A stretch of 64,000 nucleotides of DNA. Source: Winogradskyella thalassocola (GTDB lineage: Bacteria; Bacteroidota; Bacteroidia; Flavobacteriales; Flavobacteriaceae). The stretch's first letter is position 1. Each line of letters begins with the position of its first letter. The stretch covers positions 124,001 to 188,000 of the forward strand of contig NZ_FNCZ01000001.1 in assembly GCF_900099995.1 (NCBI RefSeq). The letters are read 5' to 3'. The notes beneath the pieces are model-generated. The model saw only the letters and a program-made list of their open reading frames with translations, made no database searches and was not told the DNA's origin. This document shows, in pieces, positions 52,584-61,422 of this stretch. The translations under genes were made by a program, and so were the position numbers.

Positions 52584-54881
52584 ATGGATAATATTTATTT
52601 ATTAATGATCATTGCTTTAGCCATTTTGGCCGTTGCCGATTTGGTAGTCGGAGTAAGTAATGATGCTGTTAATTTTTTAAACTCAGCAATTGGGTCTAAA
52701 GCTATTTCCTTTAAAACAGTAGTTATAATTGCTAGTGTAGGTGTTGCTGTAGGTGCCATATTCTCTAGTGGAATGATGGAAGTTGCCCGTAAAGGCATAT
52801 TTAATCCTAGTGAATTTATGTTTAATGAAATCATGATTATTTTCATGGCGGTAATGATAACTGATATTTTACTACTCGATTTTTTCAATACTATTGGATT
52901 ACCAACCTCAACAACGGTTTCAATTGTATTCGAATTACTTGGCGCCTCTGTAGCTATGGCCTTGATAAAAGTGGGTCATGCAAGTGGAAGTGTCTCAGAT
53001 GTTGTCGATTATATTAATACGTCTAAAGCAACCGAAATTATTTTAGGAATACTGCTCTCTGTCGTCGTCGCATTTACAATTGGTGCTGTTGTACAATGGT
53101 TTGCCAGATTATTATTATCATATAACTTTGAACAAAAAGCAAATTGGGTTGGCGCCATCTTTGGTGGTATAGCGCTAACTTCCATAACATATTTCATCTT
53201 TATAAAGGGCTTAAAAGGAACCTCTTACGCTAATCAGAATTATGAACTTCTAAATGGTGAAACCATGAAGGAATTCTTAGAACATAATGTGTTAGCCATA
53301 TTAGCCGCAAGCTCTGTATTTTGGTCTTTACTTTCTTTTCTTTTAATAACCTTTTTAAAGACTAACATCTATAAATTAATTATTATAGTTGGTACATTCG
53401 CTTTAGCATTAGCCTTTGCAGGAAACGATTTAGTAAACTTTATTGGAGTGCCTGTTGCTGCGTTTAATGCTTTTGAAGCTTGGACAGCATCTGGATTGGC
53501 AGCCGAAAATTTCCCAATGACAGTCCTTGCCGAAAAAGTACCAACAAACAACTGGTTATTATTTGGTGCAGGAATGATTATGGTATTAACATTATGGTTT
53601 TCTAGCAAAGCTAAAAACGTTGTAAAAACGTCATTAGACCTGTCTAGTCAAGGGGATACAGAAGAGCGTTTTCAGCCTAACTTTTTATCTAGAGGATTTG
53701 TTAGAAGCGCTATGGCAATGTCTCAAATGTCCTCTTATATATTACCAAAATCTTGGGAAGACAGAATAGATAAACAATTTGAAGCACCAAAAGTGTCTAA
53801 GAAAGTAAAAGCAGCAGATTTACCTGCTTTTGATATGGTTAGAGCGGCCATCAACTTAATGGTTGCAGCTGTTTTAATTTCTATAGCAACGTCATGGAAA
53901 TTACCTTTATCCACAACCTATGTTACCTTTATGGTTGCTATGGGATCGTCTTTAGCAGATAGAGCTTGGGGAGCAGAAAGTGCTGTTTATAGAGTAGCTG
54001 GAGTTATCAATGTGATTGGAGGATGGTTTTTTACAGCATTCAGCGCCTTTGCTGCAGCTGCATTAGTAGCCTATTTACTAAACCTTAATTTAGAGGTTAT
54101 GTTCCCAATTTTGTTATTGGCTGCTATTGGATTATTAATCCGTAGCTCAATGGCTCATAACAAAAAATCTAAAGGCATAATAGCTGAAGATAGCTTAACA
54201 AAGGCAGGAAGTAGCTCTGTACAAGGTGTTATTTTAGAAAGTGCAGAAAACATTTCTAACGTTGTAAAACGTGGAAACAGAATTTACACTAATGCCATAG
54301 AAGGTTTGGCAAAACAAGATTTAACTTTACTTAAAAAGAATAAAAAACAGGTTACCAAACTCTCTGACGAAGTTGATATCCTAAGAGATAATATATTCTA
54401 TTTTATTAAGAACTTAGACGAAACCAGTTTACGTGCTAGTAGTTTCTACATTAATATTCTAGGCTATTTACAAGATATGACGCAATCATTAGAGTACATC
54501 TCTAAAACCAGTCATAAGCATATTCACAACAATCATAAGAAGCTTAAATTTAGCCAGATTAAAGAATTGAAGGAAATCGACTTGGCTCTTGAAGAATTAT
54601 TCAATGACACAAAAACAGCTTTCGATTCGCATTCGTTTGAGCAAATTGGCACCATCATTAAACGCAAAAAAGAAGTGTTCGATATGGTAACCGATAAAAT
54701 TGCGAAACAAGTCGCAAGAACGAGAACTGAAGAATCTAGTCCAAAGAACACAACATTATATTTCAGTTTACTTCTAGAAACTAAAGATTTGCTAACGGCA
54801 ACCATGAATCTATTAGAAGAGTATTATAACTCGCATGATAGTTCGGTAGAGCCAGCAACTATACATATTGAAGAAGAGTAG
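52584..54881 (+). CDS. PiT-type inorganic phosphate transporter with C-terminal PhoU-like domain
   Basis: A 765-residue membrane protein. Two PiT signature repeats: GVSNDAVNFLNSAIGSKA near residue 23 with GLPTSTTVSIVFELLGA, and AFAGNDLVNFIGVPVAAF with LPLSTTYVTFMVAMGSS. After the last helix (about residue 530) comes a soluble helical domain (about 550-750) like PhoU/DUF47 (SAENISNVVKRGNRI...). The fusion puts transport and regulatory parts in one chain. Confidence 0.93.
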   Translation: MDNIYLLMIIALAILAVADLVVGVSNDAVNFLNSAIGSKAISFKTVVIIASVGVAVGAIFSSGMMEVARKGIFNPSEFMFNEIMIIFMAVMITDILLLDFFNTIGLPTSTTVSIVFELLGASVAMALIKVGHASGSVSDVVDYINTSKATEIILGILLSVVVAFTIGAVVQWFARLLLSYNFEQKANWVGAIFGGIALTSITYFIFIKGLKGTSYANQNYELLNGETMKEFLEHNVLAILAASSVFWSLLSFLLITFLKTNIYKLIIIVGTFALALAFAGNDLVNFIGVPVAAFNAFEAWTASGLAAENFPMTVLAEKVPTNNWLLFGAGMIMVLTLWFSSKAKNVVKTSLDLSSQGDTEERFQPNFLSRGFVRSAMAMSQMSSYILPKSWEDRIDKQFEAPKVSKKVKAADLPAFDMVRAAINLMVAAVLISIATSWKLPLSTTYVTFMVAMGSSLADRAWGAESAVYRVAGVINVIGGWFFTAFSAFAAAALVAYLLNLNLEVMFPILLLAAIGLLIRSSMAHNKKSKGIIAEDSLTKAGSSSVQGVILESAENISNVVKRGNRIYTNAIEGLAKQDLTLLKKNKKQVTKLSDEVDILRDNIFYFIKNLDETSLRASSFYINILGYLQDMTQSLEYISKTSHKHIHNNHKKLKFSQIKELKEIDLALEELFNDTKTAFDSHSFEQIGTIIKRKKEVFDMVTDKIAKQVARTRTEESSPKNTTLYFSLLLETKDLLTATMNLLEEYYNSHDSSVEPATIHIEEE

Positions 54882-54902
54882 TTCCTCTATTTCATCTTTT
54901 TT

Positions 54903-54943
54903 AAAAAGCTTCAAGTCTTCATACGATTTGAAGCTTTTTTTTT
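54903..54943 (+). terminator. Terminator of the PiT gene
   Basis: AAAAAGCTTCAA / TTGAAGCTTTTT stem followed by a T-run, 21 bp after the stop. Confidence 0.9.
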
Positions 54944-55143
54944 AAACACCCCTTAAGACAGCCAAACAAAGCTGTCTTATTCAGTAAGTTAGATCGGAAT
55001 TCCAAAAACTCCAGCTTTAAATCGCAAGCTAAATTTATATCAATAAACAGCTATTAATGTTAAATATTTTCAACATTCAACATCCAAAGGCAACCTTTAA
55101 TCGTATATATGACTTTAAAACAATAATAACCAAAAACCATAAT

Positions 55144-55995
55144 ATGAAGAAAATTTCAATCCTTTTAGTAACCGCTGTTATATTAAGTTCATGTGTATCT
55201 AAGAAAAAATACTTAGAATTAGAACAACAACACGGTGAAACCGTAAGTGAACTTACTAAGACAAGAGTAGAAAAAGAAGATTTAGAAAATAAGTTTGCTG
55301 TTATTGAAGCACGTGTTAACCAATACAATTCTAAGATTCAATCTTTAAATGAAGATGTTGAAGGTTTAACTATTGATAACAAAGCAAAATTTCAGGTATC
55401 TGAAGATGGTACTGTAGCTTCTGGAGCAAGTAAAGAAAAAATGCGCGAAACGCTTAAAAACGTTAGTCCAGAGAAATTAGCAGGTGCAAAAACGTTAAAA
55501 GATTCTATGAACTTAGCGATACAGCACAACTTAAGCAAAGCAATGAACACTAGCGATCTTAACGAAGATGAAGATATCGTAATCGATATTAATGAAACTG
55601 TTGTTATGATTTCTATTGCTGATGATATGTTATTTAACACAGCAAGTTACAGAGTTGGTAACAAAGCGGATAAGATTTTAAAGAAATTAGCTGACGTCAT
55701 TAATTCTGAGCCTAGCTTAGATGTGATGGTAGAAGGTCATACTGATTCTAGAAGTATAAACACGGATAAAATTGCAGATAACTGGGATTTAAGTGTATTA
55801 CGTGCAACTTCTGTAGTAAGAAAATTACAAAATCAATTTAAAGTTGCACCAGAACAATTAATTGCTTCTGGACGTAGTAGCTACCAACCATTAGTTGAAA
55901 ATGACAATAATGTCAATAGAGCTAAAAACCGTAGAACACGTATTATTTTAATGCCAAACATTGATAAGTTCTTTGCTATGATGGAAGCAAAATAA
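55144..55995 (+). CDS. OmpA-family peptidoglycan-binding lipoprotein
   Basis: A 283-residue lipoprotein (signal ends ILSSCVSKKKY). A coiled coil (about 20-75) precedes a C-terminal OmpA-like domain (VMVEGHTDSRSINTDKIADNWDLSVLRATSVVRKL...NRRTRIILMP). It ties the outer membrane to peptidoglycan. Start is the ATG at 55144; a frame from 55057 would put 29 residues before the signal. Confidence 0.92.
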   Translation: MKKISILLVTAVILSSCVSKKKYLELEQQHGETVSELTKTRVEKEDLENKFAVIEARVNQYNSKIQSLNEDVEGLTIDNKAKFQVSEDGTVASGASKEKMRETLKNVSPEKLAGAKTLKDSMNLAIQHNLSKAMNTSDLNEDEDIVIDINETVVMISIADDMLFNTASYRVGNKADKILKKLADVINSEPSLDVMVEGHTDSRSINTDKIADNWDLSVLRATSVVRKLQNQFKVAPEQLIASGRSSYQPLVENDNNVNRAKNRRTRIILMPNIDKFFAMMEAK

Positions 55996-56023
55996 ATCCA
56001 TTAACCTATTTATGGGTAAAATT

Positions 56024-56067
56024 AAAAAAGCATCCTCCCGAACAATTCGGCATTGGATGCTTTTTTT
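56024..56067 (+). terminator. Terminator of the OmpA-type gene
   Basis: AAAAAAGCATCC / GGATGCTTTTTT with an inner CCGAACAATTCGG hairpin, then a T-run. Confidence 0.88.
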
Positions 56068-56106
56068 GTTTGTTAAGTTGTATTTTGTAGAAAAAAAAAA
56101 AAAATT

Positions 56107-56826
56107 ATGAAATCTTTTTTCGCATTATTAGTCTGCTTTATATCTATGCCTGGTTTTAGCCAAGATATATCATCGCAAGAGTTATTAAAAAACGCCATTG
56201 CGTATCACGACCCAAATGGTAATTGGCCAAGCTTTAATGATACGTTTACCTTTGTGATGACGATGCCAACGGCCCCAAAACGCACTAGTGTTATTTCTAT
56301 TAACTTACCTGCTGAATATTTCAAAGTAACAGCCACAAAAGATACCGTAACCACGACGTATATATTAGATAAAGGCAAATGCCAAATGCAGTATAACGGT
56401 AAAGTTTTAGACAGCCTTAAAGCGAAAGACAAAAACATGACTTGCGATAGAGCCACACTCTACAAAAACTACTATTCGTATTTATACGGTTTACCAATGA
56501 AGTTGAAAGATGCAGGCACCAATCTTAATGATACGGTTGAAAAGAAAACTTTTAAAGGAAAAACGTATTTGGTTTTAAAAGTGACGTATGATGAAGCCGT
56601 AGGTAGTGATGTTTGGTATTTTTACTTTAACCCGAAGACGTATGCCATGGAAATCTATCAGTTCTTTAAAACAGATGAGCATGGTAAAGAGAAACCAGAT
56701 AGTGGTGAATATATATTGCTTTCGGAAGAAACGCTCTTAAATGGTATTAAAATCACTAAAGTAAGAGCTTGGTATTATAATAAAGCGGATAAGTATTTGG
56801 GGACGGATACTTTGGTTGAGGGTTAG
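56107..56826 (+). CDS. Exported DUF6503-like protein
   Basis: A 239-residue secreted protein (signal ends MPGFSQ). The mature part is an LolA-like beta-sandwich pattern (SFNDTFTFVMTMP..., YFYFNPKTYAMEIYQFFKTDEHGK), as in the DUF6503 group of Bacteroidota. A run of 15 A lies directly upstream of the ATG. Function unknown. Confidence 0.7.
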   Translation: MKSFFALLVCFISMPGFSQDISSQELLKNAIAYHDPNGNWPSFNDTFTFVMTMPTAPKRTSVISINLPAEYFKVTATKDTVTTTYILDKGKCQMQYNGKVLDSLKAKDKNMTCDRATLYKNYYSYLYGLPMKLKDAGTNLNDTVEKKTFKGKTYLVLKVTYDEAVGSDVWYFYFNPKTYAMEIYQFFKTDEHGKEKPDSGEYILLSEETLLNGIKITKVRAWYYNKADKYLGTDTLVEG

Positions 56827-56967
56827 TATTTTTTAGAATAAAGACTTAAGAAAATACATGTTTTTAACAGAATTAGAATTTATCATTAATAATGATACTA
56901 AGCCCATTAGCTATAATAATATTAAAAAATAATTTATTATTACTAGATGAGTACAACAAATATATAG
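56827..56967. other. Intergenic stretch with a 17-bp palindrome
   Basis: No gene seen. TATCATTA-A-TAATGATA at 56881-56897 is a perfect palindrome 71 bp before the ncRNA promoter and could be an operator. Confidence 0.4.
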
Positions 56968-56975
56968 TACTTTTG
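56968..56975 (+). promoter_or_regulatory. -7 element of the candidate ncRNA
   Basis: TACTTTTG, a perfect TAnnTTTG, with no open reading frame downstream before the terminator at 57143. Confidence 0.6.
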
Positions 56976-56979
56976 TAAC

Positions 56980-57170
56980 GCTTTTAAAAGCGAAAAGTCT
57001 ATTGCGGGAACAAAAGACTTCTCTAAATTAATTGTTTAAAAAATTCACCTTGCCACTTTGGTCAAGGGGTGTAGCTAAAGTAGCCACATCACGATTAGAC
57101 TAACTGCTAATTTCACTATTAGTTTAATCTCTGTTTCAAATACCATCCACCATCGTGGATGGTTTTTTTT
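56980..57170 (+). ncRNA. Candidate structured small RNA, about 190 nt
   Basis: Between a perfect -7 box and a strong terminator lies a non-coding stretch with consecutive hairpins: GCTTTTAAAAGC; AAGTCT/AGACTT; CACCTTG/CAAGGGGTG; GTGTAGCTA/TAGCCAC; and an 11-bp stem GATTAGACTAA/TTAGTTTAATC (one G-U pair). The size and position would fit a housekeeping RNA such as a 6S-Flavo-type RNA, but I cannot confirm the family by eye. Confidence 0.55.
57143..57170 (+). terminator. Terminator of the candidate ncRNA
   Basis: CCATCCAC-CATC-GTGGATGG, a perfect 8-bp stem, then eight T. Confidence 0.92.
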
Positions 57171-57439
57171 ATTTTTACCCATATTAATGCGATAAAATTA
57201 AAAACCCTTAACTAAAGGCCTAAGGGCTATGACCTGTTTTTTCTAGTTTCATCTGATATATAGTTTTAAGGTTAATATTTATTTTCTAATCTTTAATCTA
57301 ATTATACTTACTTTTCTTTATCTATTTCTCCATAATCCCACTAGTAAACGTGTTAAAATATTTTTTAATTAAAATTTATTTCAATAACCTGTATTTCAAC
57401 ATCTTAAGCTCAAGATAGCACTTTAAAATTTTGCCTTAA
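57171..57439. other. Intergenic stretch with one hairpin
   Basis: No gene seen. CCCTTA / TAAGGG (57205-57226) forms a short hairpin around ACTAAAGGCC. The rest is AT-rich without clear structure. Confidence 0.4.
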
Positions 57440-57466
57440 AAAACCACTCTACAGTAGAGTGGTTTT
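57440..57466. terminator. Terminator of the nrdBA operon
   Basis: AAAACCACTCTA / TAGAGTGGTTTT with loop CAG, 41 bp after the nrdA stop; works on the minus strand and probably both. Confidence 0.88.
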
Positions 57467-57506
57467 AATTTTTATTATGAGAGATTACTGCCTTCGCAGC
57501 AATTTA

Positions 57507-59303
57507 TTACCCTTCACAGCTAGAACATTCTTTCTTTTGCTTAAACTTCTGTGCTGCATTCATACTGTGTTGGTAGTACAATGATTTTACACCTAATTGC
57601 CAAGCCGTCACATAGATTTTATTAATATCTTTTACTGGCATATCTGGATGTACCATAATATTAATAGACTGTCCTTGATCGATATGGTTTTGTCTATTTG
57701 CTGCCTGGTAAATAATCGTCATTTGATCGATTTCAGAATAGGTTTTAAACACATCTTTTTCATGATCTGTAAGTCCTTCTAAATGCTGTACAGAACCATC
57801 ATAATCTCTAATGCTCTTCCACACCTCACTAGTATTCATGCCTTTTTCTTTTAAAAGTGCTACTAAATAAGGGTTTTTAATTGTGGTTTTTATTTTCGCA
57901 ATATCCTTTACATAACTGTTAGACCAAATTGGCTCAATACCTTGTGATACCTGCCCTAAGATAAAGGCTGAAGATGTTGTTGGTGCCACAGCATTTAAAG
58001 TTGTATTACGTCTTCCGTAACCTTTTAATACTTCTGGCTCACCAAATAACTTAGCTAATTCTTCTGATGCTTTAACCGATTTATCTTTAATCGTTTTAAA
58101 GATTTCACTGTTTAAATCGAATGCTTCTTTACTATCAAAACCTACCATTTTAGATTGTAGTAATGAATGCCATCCTAAAGCACCTAAACCTAAAGCTCTG
58201 TTTTCTTTAGCAAAATTATAAGCCTTCTCCATAAACATAAATGTATGTCTATCGTCACGGCTATCAGAATCCCTATACACTTCTAATTTGGTAATAAACT
58301 CTTCTAATACCGCATCTAAGAAATATACCATGGTTTCAACAGCATCAGTATCTTTCCACTTATCATAATGTAATAAGTTTATAGAAGACAATACACAAAC
58401 AAAAGACCAACGATCGTTTGTAGGTAACATAATTTCTGAACATAAGTTACTCGCGTAAATCTCATGTTTATTATTTCTATAAGCATCTGGAGCATTATTA
58501 TTAGCATTGTCTCTAAAGAAGATATAAGGATATCCTATCTCTCCTCTACGTTGTAATACTTTTGCCCAAATAGCCCTTTTATCAGCATCACCATCAATCA
58601 TTTCTTGCATCCACTCATTACCAACAGTAACACCATGAGTAAGTTCTTGTATTGGATTTCCTTCTGTTCCTATTTCTAAAAACTCGTGAATATCTTGATG
58701 ATCGATAGGTAAGTATGGCGAAAAACGACCTCTTCTCACTGACCCTTGACTTACAACATCAACCATTTTTTCAAACAATTGCATAATGTGTACGGCCCCA
58801 GAAGACTCACCGTTATTTTTTACAGGGGCACCTCTATGACGAAGTTTTCCAAAATAACCAGAAGTACCACCTCCTAATTTAGACATCATTCCTACTTCCG
58901 ATTGTGTATAAAGAATATCTCCCATATCATCAGAAATATGCGAACCAAAACAACTAATTGGTAAGCCACGTTTTTTTCCAAAGTTTGACCACACTGGAGA
59001 TGCTAATGAGTAATACCCTTCAGCCATATAGCCATAGAACTTATCTGCAAAACCATCAATACCTAATATTTTCTCTGCGTTGTTAGCAATTTCTCTAATA
59101 CGTTCTTCTGGTGTTGTATCACCTGTAAGGTAACCAGAGGCTAAAAATTGACGACTATGCTCAGTTAACCATTTAATTTCTGGTTCTACTTTAGCTTCTT
59201 TAATTGCTTCTTTTCTAGCTTTAATTAATTCATCGTGGCTAGATGTTGTTGTTGTTGTTGTTGTTGATTCTTGAATCACTTTGTCTTTGATGTCTTGGTT
59301 CAT
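57507..59303 (-). CDS. nrdA: Ribonucleotide reductase alpha subunit, short class I type without ATP-cone
   Basis: A 598-residue catalytic subunit that makes dNDPs. Active-site residues by motif: Cys118 (SCFG), Asn286-Cys288-Glu290 (NLCSE) and Cys303 (FVCVLSS), and the C-terminal thiol pair CSSCEG. The N-terminus starts with a seven-Thr run encoded by a GTT/AAC-type triplet repeat and lacks the ATP-cone, so it is much shorter than E. coli NrdA (761). The ATP-cone is instead on NrdB. It is 30 bp after nrdB. Confidence 0.96.
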   Translation of the reverse strand: MNQDIKDKVIQESTTTTTTTSSHDELIKARKEAIKEAKVEPEIKWLTEHSRQFLASGYLTGDTTPEERIREIANNAEKILGIDGFADKFYGYMAEGYYSLASPVWSNFGKKRGLPISCFGSHISDDMGDILYTQSEVGMMSKLGGGTSGYFGKLRHRGAPVKNNGESSGAVHIMQLFEKMVDVVSQGSVRRGRFSPYLPIDHQDIHEFLEIGTEGNPIQELTHGVTVGNEWMQEMIDGDADKRAIWAKVLQRRGEIGYPYIFFRDNANNNAPDAYRNNKHEIYASNLCSEIMLPTNDRWSFVCVLSSINLLHYDKWKDTDAVETMVYFLDAVLEEFITKLEVYRDSDSRDDRHTFMFMEKAYNFAKENRALGLGALGWHSLLQSKMVGFDSKEAFDLNSEIFKTIKDKSVKASEELAKLFGEPEVLKGYGRRNTTLNAVAPTTSSAFILGQVSQGIEPIWSNSYVKDIAKIKTTIKNPYLVALLKEKGMNTSEVWKSIRDYDGSVQHLEGLTDHEKDVFKTYSEIDQMTIIYQAANRQNHIDQGQSINIMVHPDMPVKDINKIYVTAWQLGVKSLYYQHSMNAAQKFKQKKECSSCEG

Positions 59304-59333
59304 AGGGTCGTTAATGGATTAAATTAGGTCGTA

Positions 59334-60608
59334 TTAAAATAGGTCGTCTCCGGTTACACTTTTTTGTCTCTTTGCATAGTTTATAGAACGCTTCACAAAG
59401 AAATCTCCATGTTTTGTTCCTATAATTTCGTCATCAAACCATTCGGTTTGCACTAATAATTTTTCATCTACATCAAATACTTTTTCGATGCCGATGCTTT
59501 CTAATGAATTATTAAATCTGTTTTTAATAAACTCATTAATAACATCTTTAGGTAAGAACTCTAGTTCTCCTGCTTCAAAAATCCAATCCACAAGTTTGCT
59601 TTCAGAGTCAAAAGCTTCTTTACATAAGTCTCTTACTAGAGTGCTATGCTCTGCATCAAACCATGTTGGATTTTCATTTTTAATGATTTTGATGATATCA
59701 ATTCCGAAATCACCGTGAATTTGCTCTTCTTTTGAAGTTGCTTCAACCACATTAGAAACACCTTTAAGCATGTTCTTATGTTTGTTAAAAGCCATGATGA
59801 TTAAAAACTGAGAGAATAAAGACACATGCTCAATAAATAGAGAGAATAATAAAATTGACTCTGCATATTCTTTATTGTCTTCACTTTTAGCATTCTTTAA
59901 AGCGGTTTCTAAATAATGAACACGTCTCATTATTACCGGCTTTTTCTTCAAGTTTTTAAATTCGTTGTTAAGACCTAATATTTCTAATAAATGTGAGTAA
60001 GCATCATGATGACGTACTTCACTTTCTGCAAACGTTGCTCCTACAGATCCGATTTCTGGCTTAGGCATTTTGTTATAAATCTCACCCCAAAATGATTTTA
60101 CGGCAACCTCAATTTGAGAAATAGCAAGCATGGTATTTTTAATAGCATTCTGCTCCACTACTGTCAATCTTGTTTTAAAATCTTGAATATCACTAGTGAA
60201 ATTAAATTCAGAATGAATCCAGTACGAATGTCTAATTGCATCTACATATTCATTAAGCTCAGGATACTCATAAGGCTTTAAGTTAATACGCTTTTCAAAA
60301 ATATTCGTTTTTCTACTTCTCGCTTGTTCGTCTCTATATAATATGTATGCTTTTGCAACACTAGGAAAAGAGCTTGTCATTAATTTTTCTTCAACAAGAT
60401 CTTGAACCTCTTCTACAGTAGGTAAGTAATTATGATCTCTTCCTTTTCTTTCTAATAAAGTTTGCAACACATTAACAGAAATAGTATTAGCGTCTTCTTT
60501 GCTACCATTTCCTACAGAAAGCATTGCTTTTTCAATAGCATTTGTGATTTTATTTAAAACAAACGGACTTGTTTCATAATCTCTTTTAATAATCTGAGTA
60601 ATCTCCAT
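59334..60608 (-). CDS. nrdB: Ribonucleotide reductase beta subunit with N-terminal ATP-cone
   Basis: A 424-residue radical-generating subunit. Residues about 1-90 are an ATP-cone (IIKRDYETSPFVLNKITNAIEKA...VEEKL). The ferritin-like core follows with the metal ligand/radical area ESEVRHHDAYSHLLEILG: Glu, His and a Tyr at the place of the E. coli radical Tyr. An ATP-cone on NrdB is the arrangement described for Leeuwenhoekiella blandensis, where it controls activity through NrdB oligomers with a dimanganese cofactor; the same is likely here. Confidence 0.95.
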   Translation of the reverse strand: MEITQIIKRDYETSPFVLNKITNAIEKAMLSVGNGSKEDANTISVNVLQTLLERKGRDHNYLPTVEEVQDLVEEKLMTSSFPSVAKAYILYRDEQARSRKTNIFEKRINLKPYEYPELNEYVDAIRHSYWIHSEFNFTSDIQDFKTRLTVVEQNAIKNTMLAISQIEVAVKSFWGEIYNKMPKPEIGSVGATFAESEVRHHDAYSHLLEILGLNNEFKNLKKKPVIMRRVHYLETALKNAKSEDNKEYAESILLFSLFIEHVSLFSQFLIIMAFNKHKNMLKGVSNVVEATSKEEQIHGDFGIDIIKIIKNENPTWFDAEHSTLVRDLCKEAFDSESKLVDWIFEAGELEFLPKDVINEFIKNRFNNSLESIGIEKVFDVDEKLLVQTEWFDDEIIGTKHGDFFVKRSINYAKRQKSVTGDDLF

Positions 60609-60805
60609 ATTTCTTTTAATTTAAAGCCTATCTAGTCATTAGAGTGATTTTAAATCACTCTAAACATATTGGTGAATCCGTTAAACGTTTTATGTTTTTC
60701 CTCTATTGAAATAAAGGGGCGAATTTTATAAAAAAAGGATTTTTTAGCACTTTTTTCAATCTAAAAAAACTAGAAAAATCTATTTTATTTTGCTCCCAAC
60801 AAAGA

Positions 60806-60819
60806 TTGACAATTGTCAT
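60806..60819. promoter_or_regulatory. Crp/Fnr-type site upstream of nrdBA
   Basis: TTGAC-AATT-GTCAT holds a perfect 12-base dyad (TGACAATTGTCA). On the minus strand TAGATTTT (60775-60782, 7 of 8 to TAnnTTTG) starts about 30.5 bp from its centre, close to the geometry at nos and nirK. Confidence 0.45.
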
Positions 60820-61045
60820 TAAAAATGAAAGGTAATTTTATAAACATTGTCAACAAGTTCTTAACAAATCTGTTTATAGCCTAATAAAAAAGAAAATCAT
60901 CTAAATTTAATACAAATAACTATATATCAGTAGATTAAGATAAAAATAGCTTTAAAAAAAATGTAGGTTTTATCGTGTTAAAATCATGGTTAGCAACCGA
61001 GTTTATTGGAGGTTAGACAAATAAATCTCGTTAGAATTAAGCACC

Positions 61046-61076
61046 AAAAAAGAGCGTTGACATAACGCTCTTTTTT
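61046..61076. terminator. Bidirectional terminator in the nrdB-lytTR gap
   Basis: GAGCGTT-GACAT-AACGCTC flanked by six A and six T. No gene ends nearby, so it probably closes a short RNA. Confidence 0.82.
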
Positions 61077-61285
61077 CCCTAATAACTAACTAAAACTAAT
61101 AATAAACAATTATATAATTATTTATTACAAATTAACACAGTAATGAAAGGTTAGAGTTTTTACGACTCTAACGTTTTGCTCATTAATAGCTAAAAAACCA
61201 AAAAGCAAACCCCTAATTTGCTATAACTTTTGGTTAATTTCATTACACAAATATCATTTTATTTCCCGACCCTTTCATCCCGTAA

Positions 61286-61318
61286 TGTATAAATGGTAAA
61301 AAATAGTGTATAAATGGT
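61286..61318 (+). promoter_or_regulatory. Direct repeat, candidate LytTR operator
   Basis: TGTATAAATGGT occurs twice, at 61286 and 61307, exactly 21 bp (two helical turns) apart, the layout used by LytTR regulators. An inverted related word (ACCATTTTTTTACAC) follows at 61322-61336. The LytTR regulator gene begins about 100 bp downstream. Confidence 0.6.
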
Positions 61319-61422
61319 TCTACCATTTTTTTACACTCTATACACAAAACCATGCATTGCATACATAATAACATTCTAAGCAATCAATATATTCCTATAT
61401 TTATATTTAATAATTTATCAGC

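Larger units (their letters stand above)
60609..61422. other. 814-bp intergenic region with several structured elements
   Basis: No convincing gene. It contains the nrdBA promoter region with a Crp/Fnr-type dyad (60806), a hairpin (CGAGTTTATT / AATAAATCTCG near 61000-61030), a bidirectional terminator (61046), two further stem-loops (GTTAGAG/CTCTAAC at 61150-61172; AACCAAAA.GCAAA/TTTGC..TTTTGGTT at 61196-61235) and the LytTR-type direct repeats (61286). A short RNA ending at 61076 is possible. Confidence 0.5.

Noticed and set aside
56090..56104. Poly-A tract before the DUF6503-like gene as a slippery regulator
   Set aside because: A-rich leaders are common before start codons in this group and no further evidence was seen.
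59244..59264. GTT triplet repeat as a phase-variation switch
   Set aside because: Gain or loss of triplets keeps the NrdA frame, so it cannot switch expression off; only the Thr run length would change.
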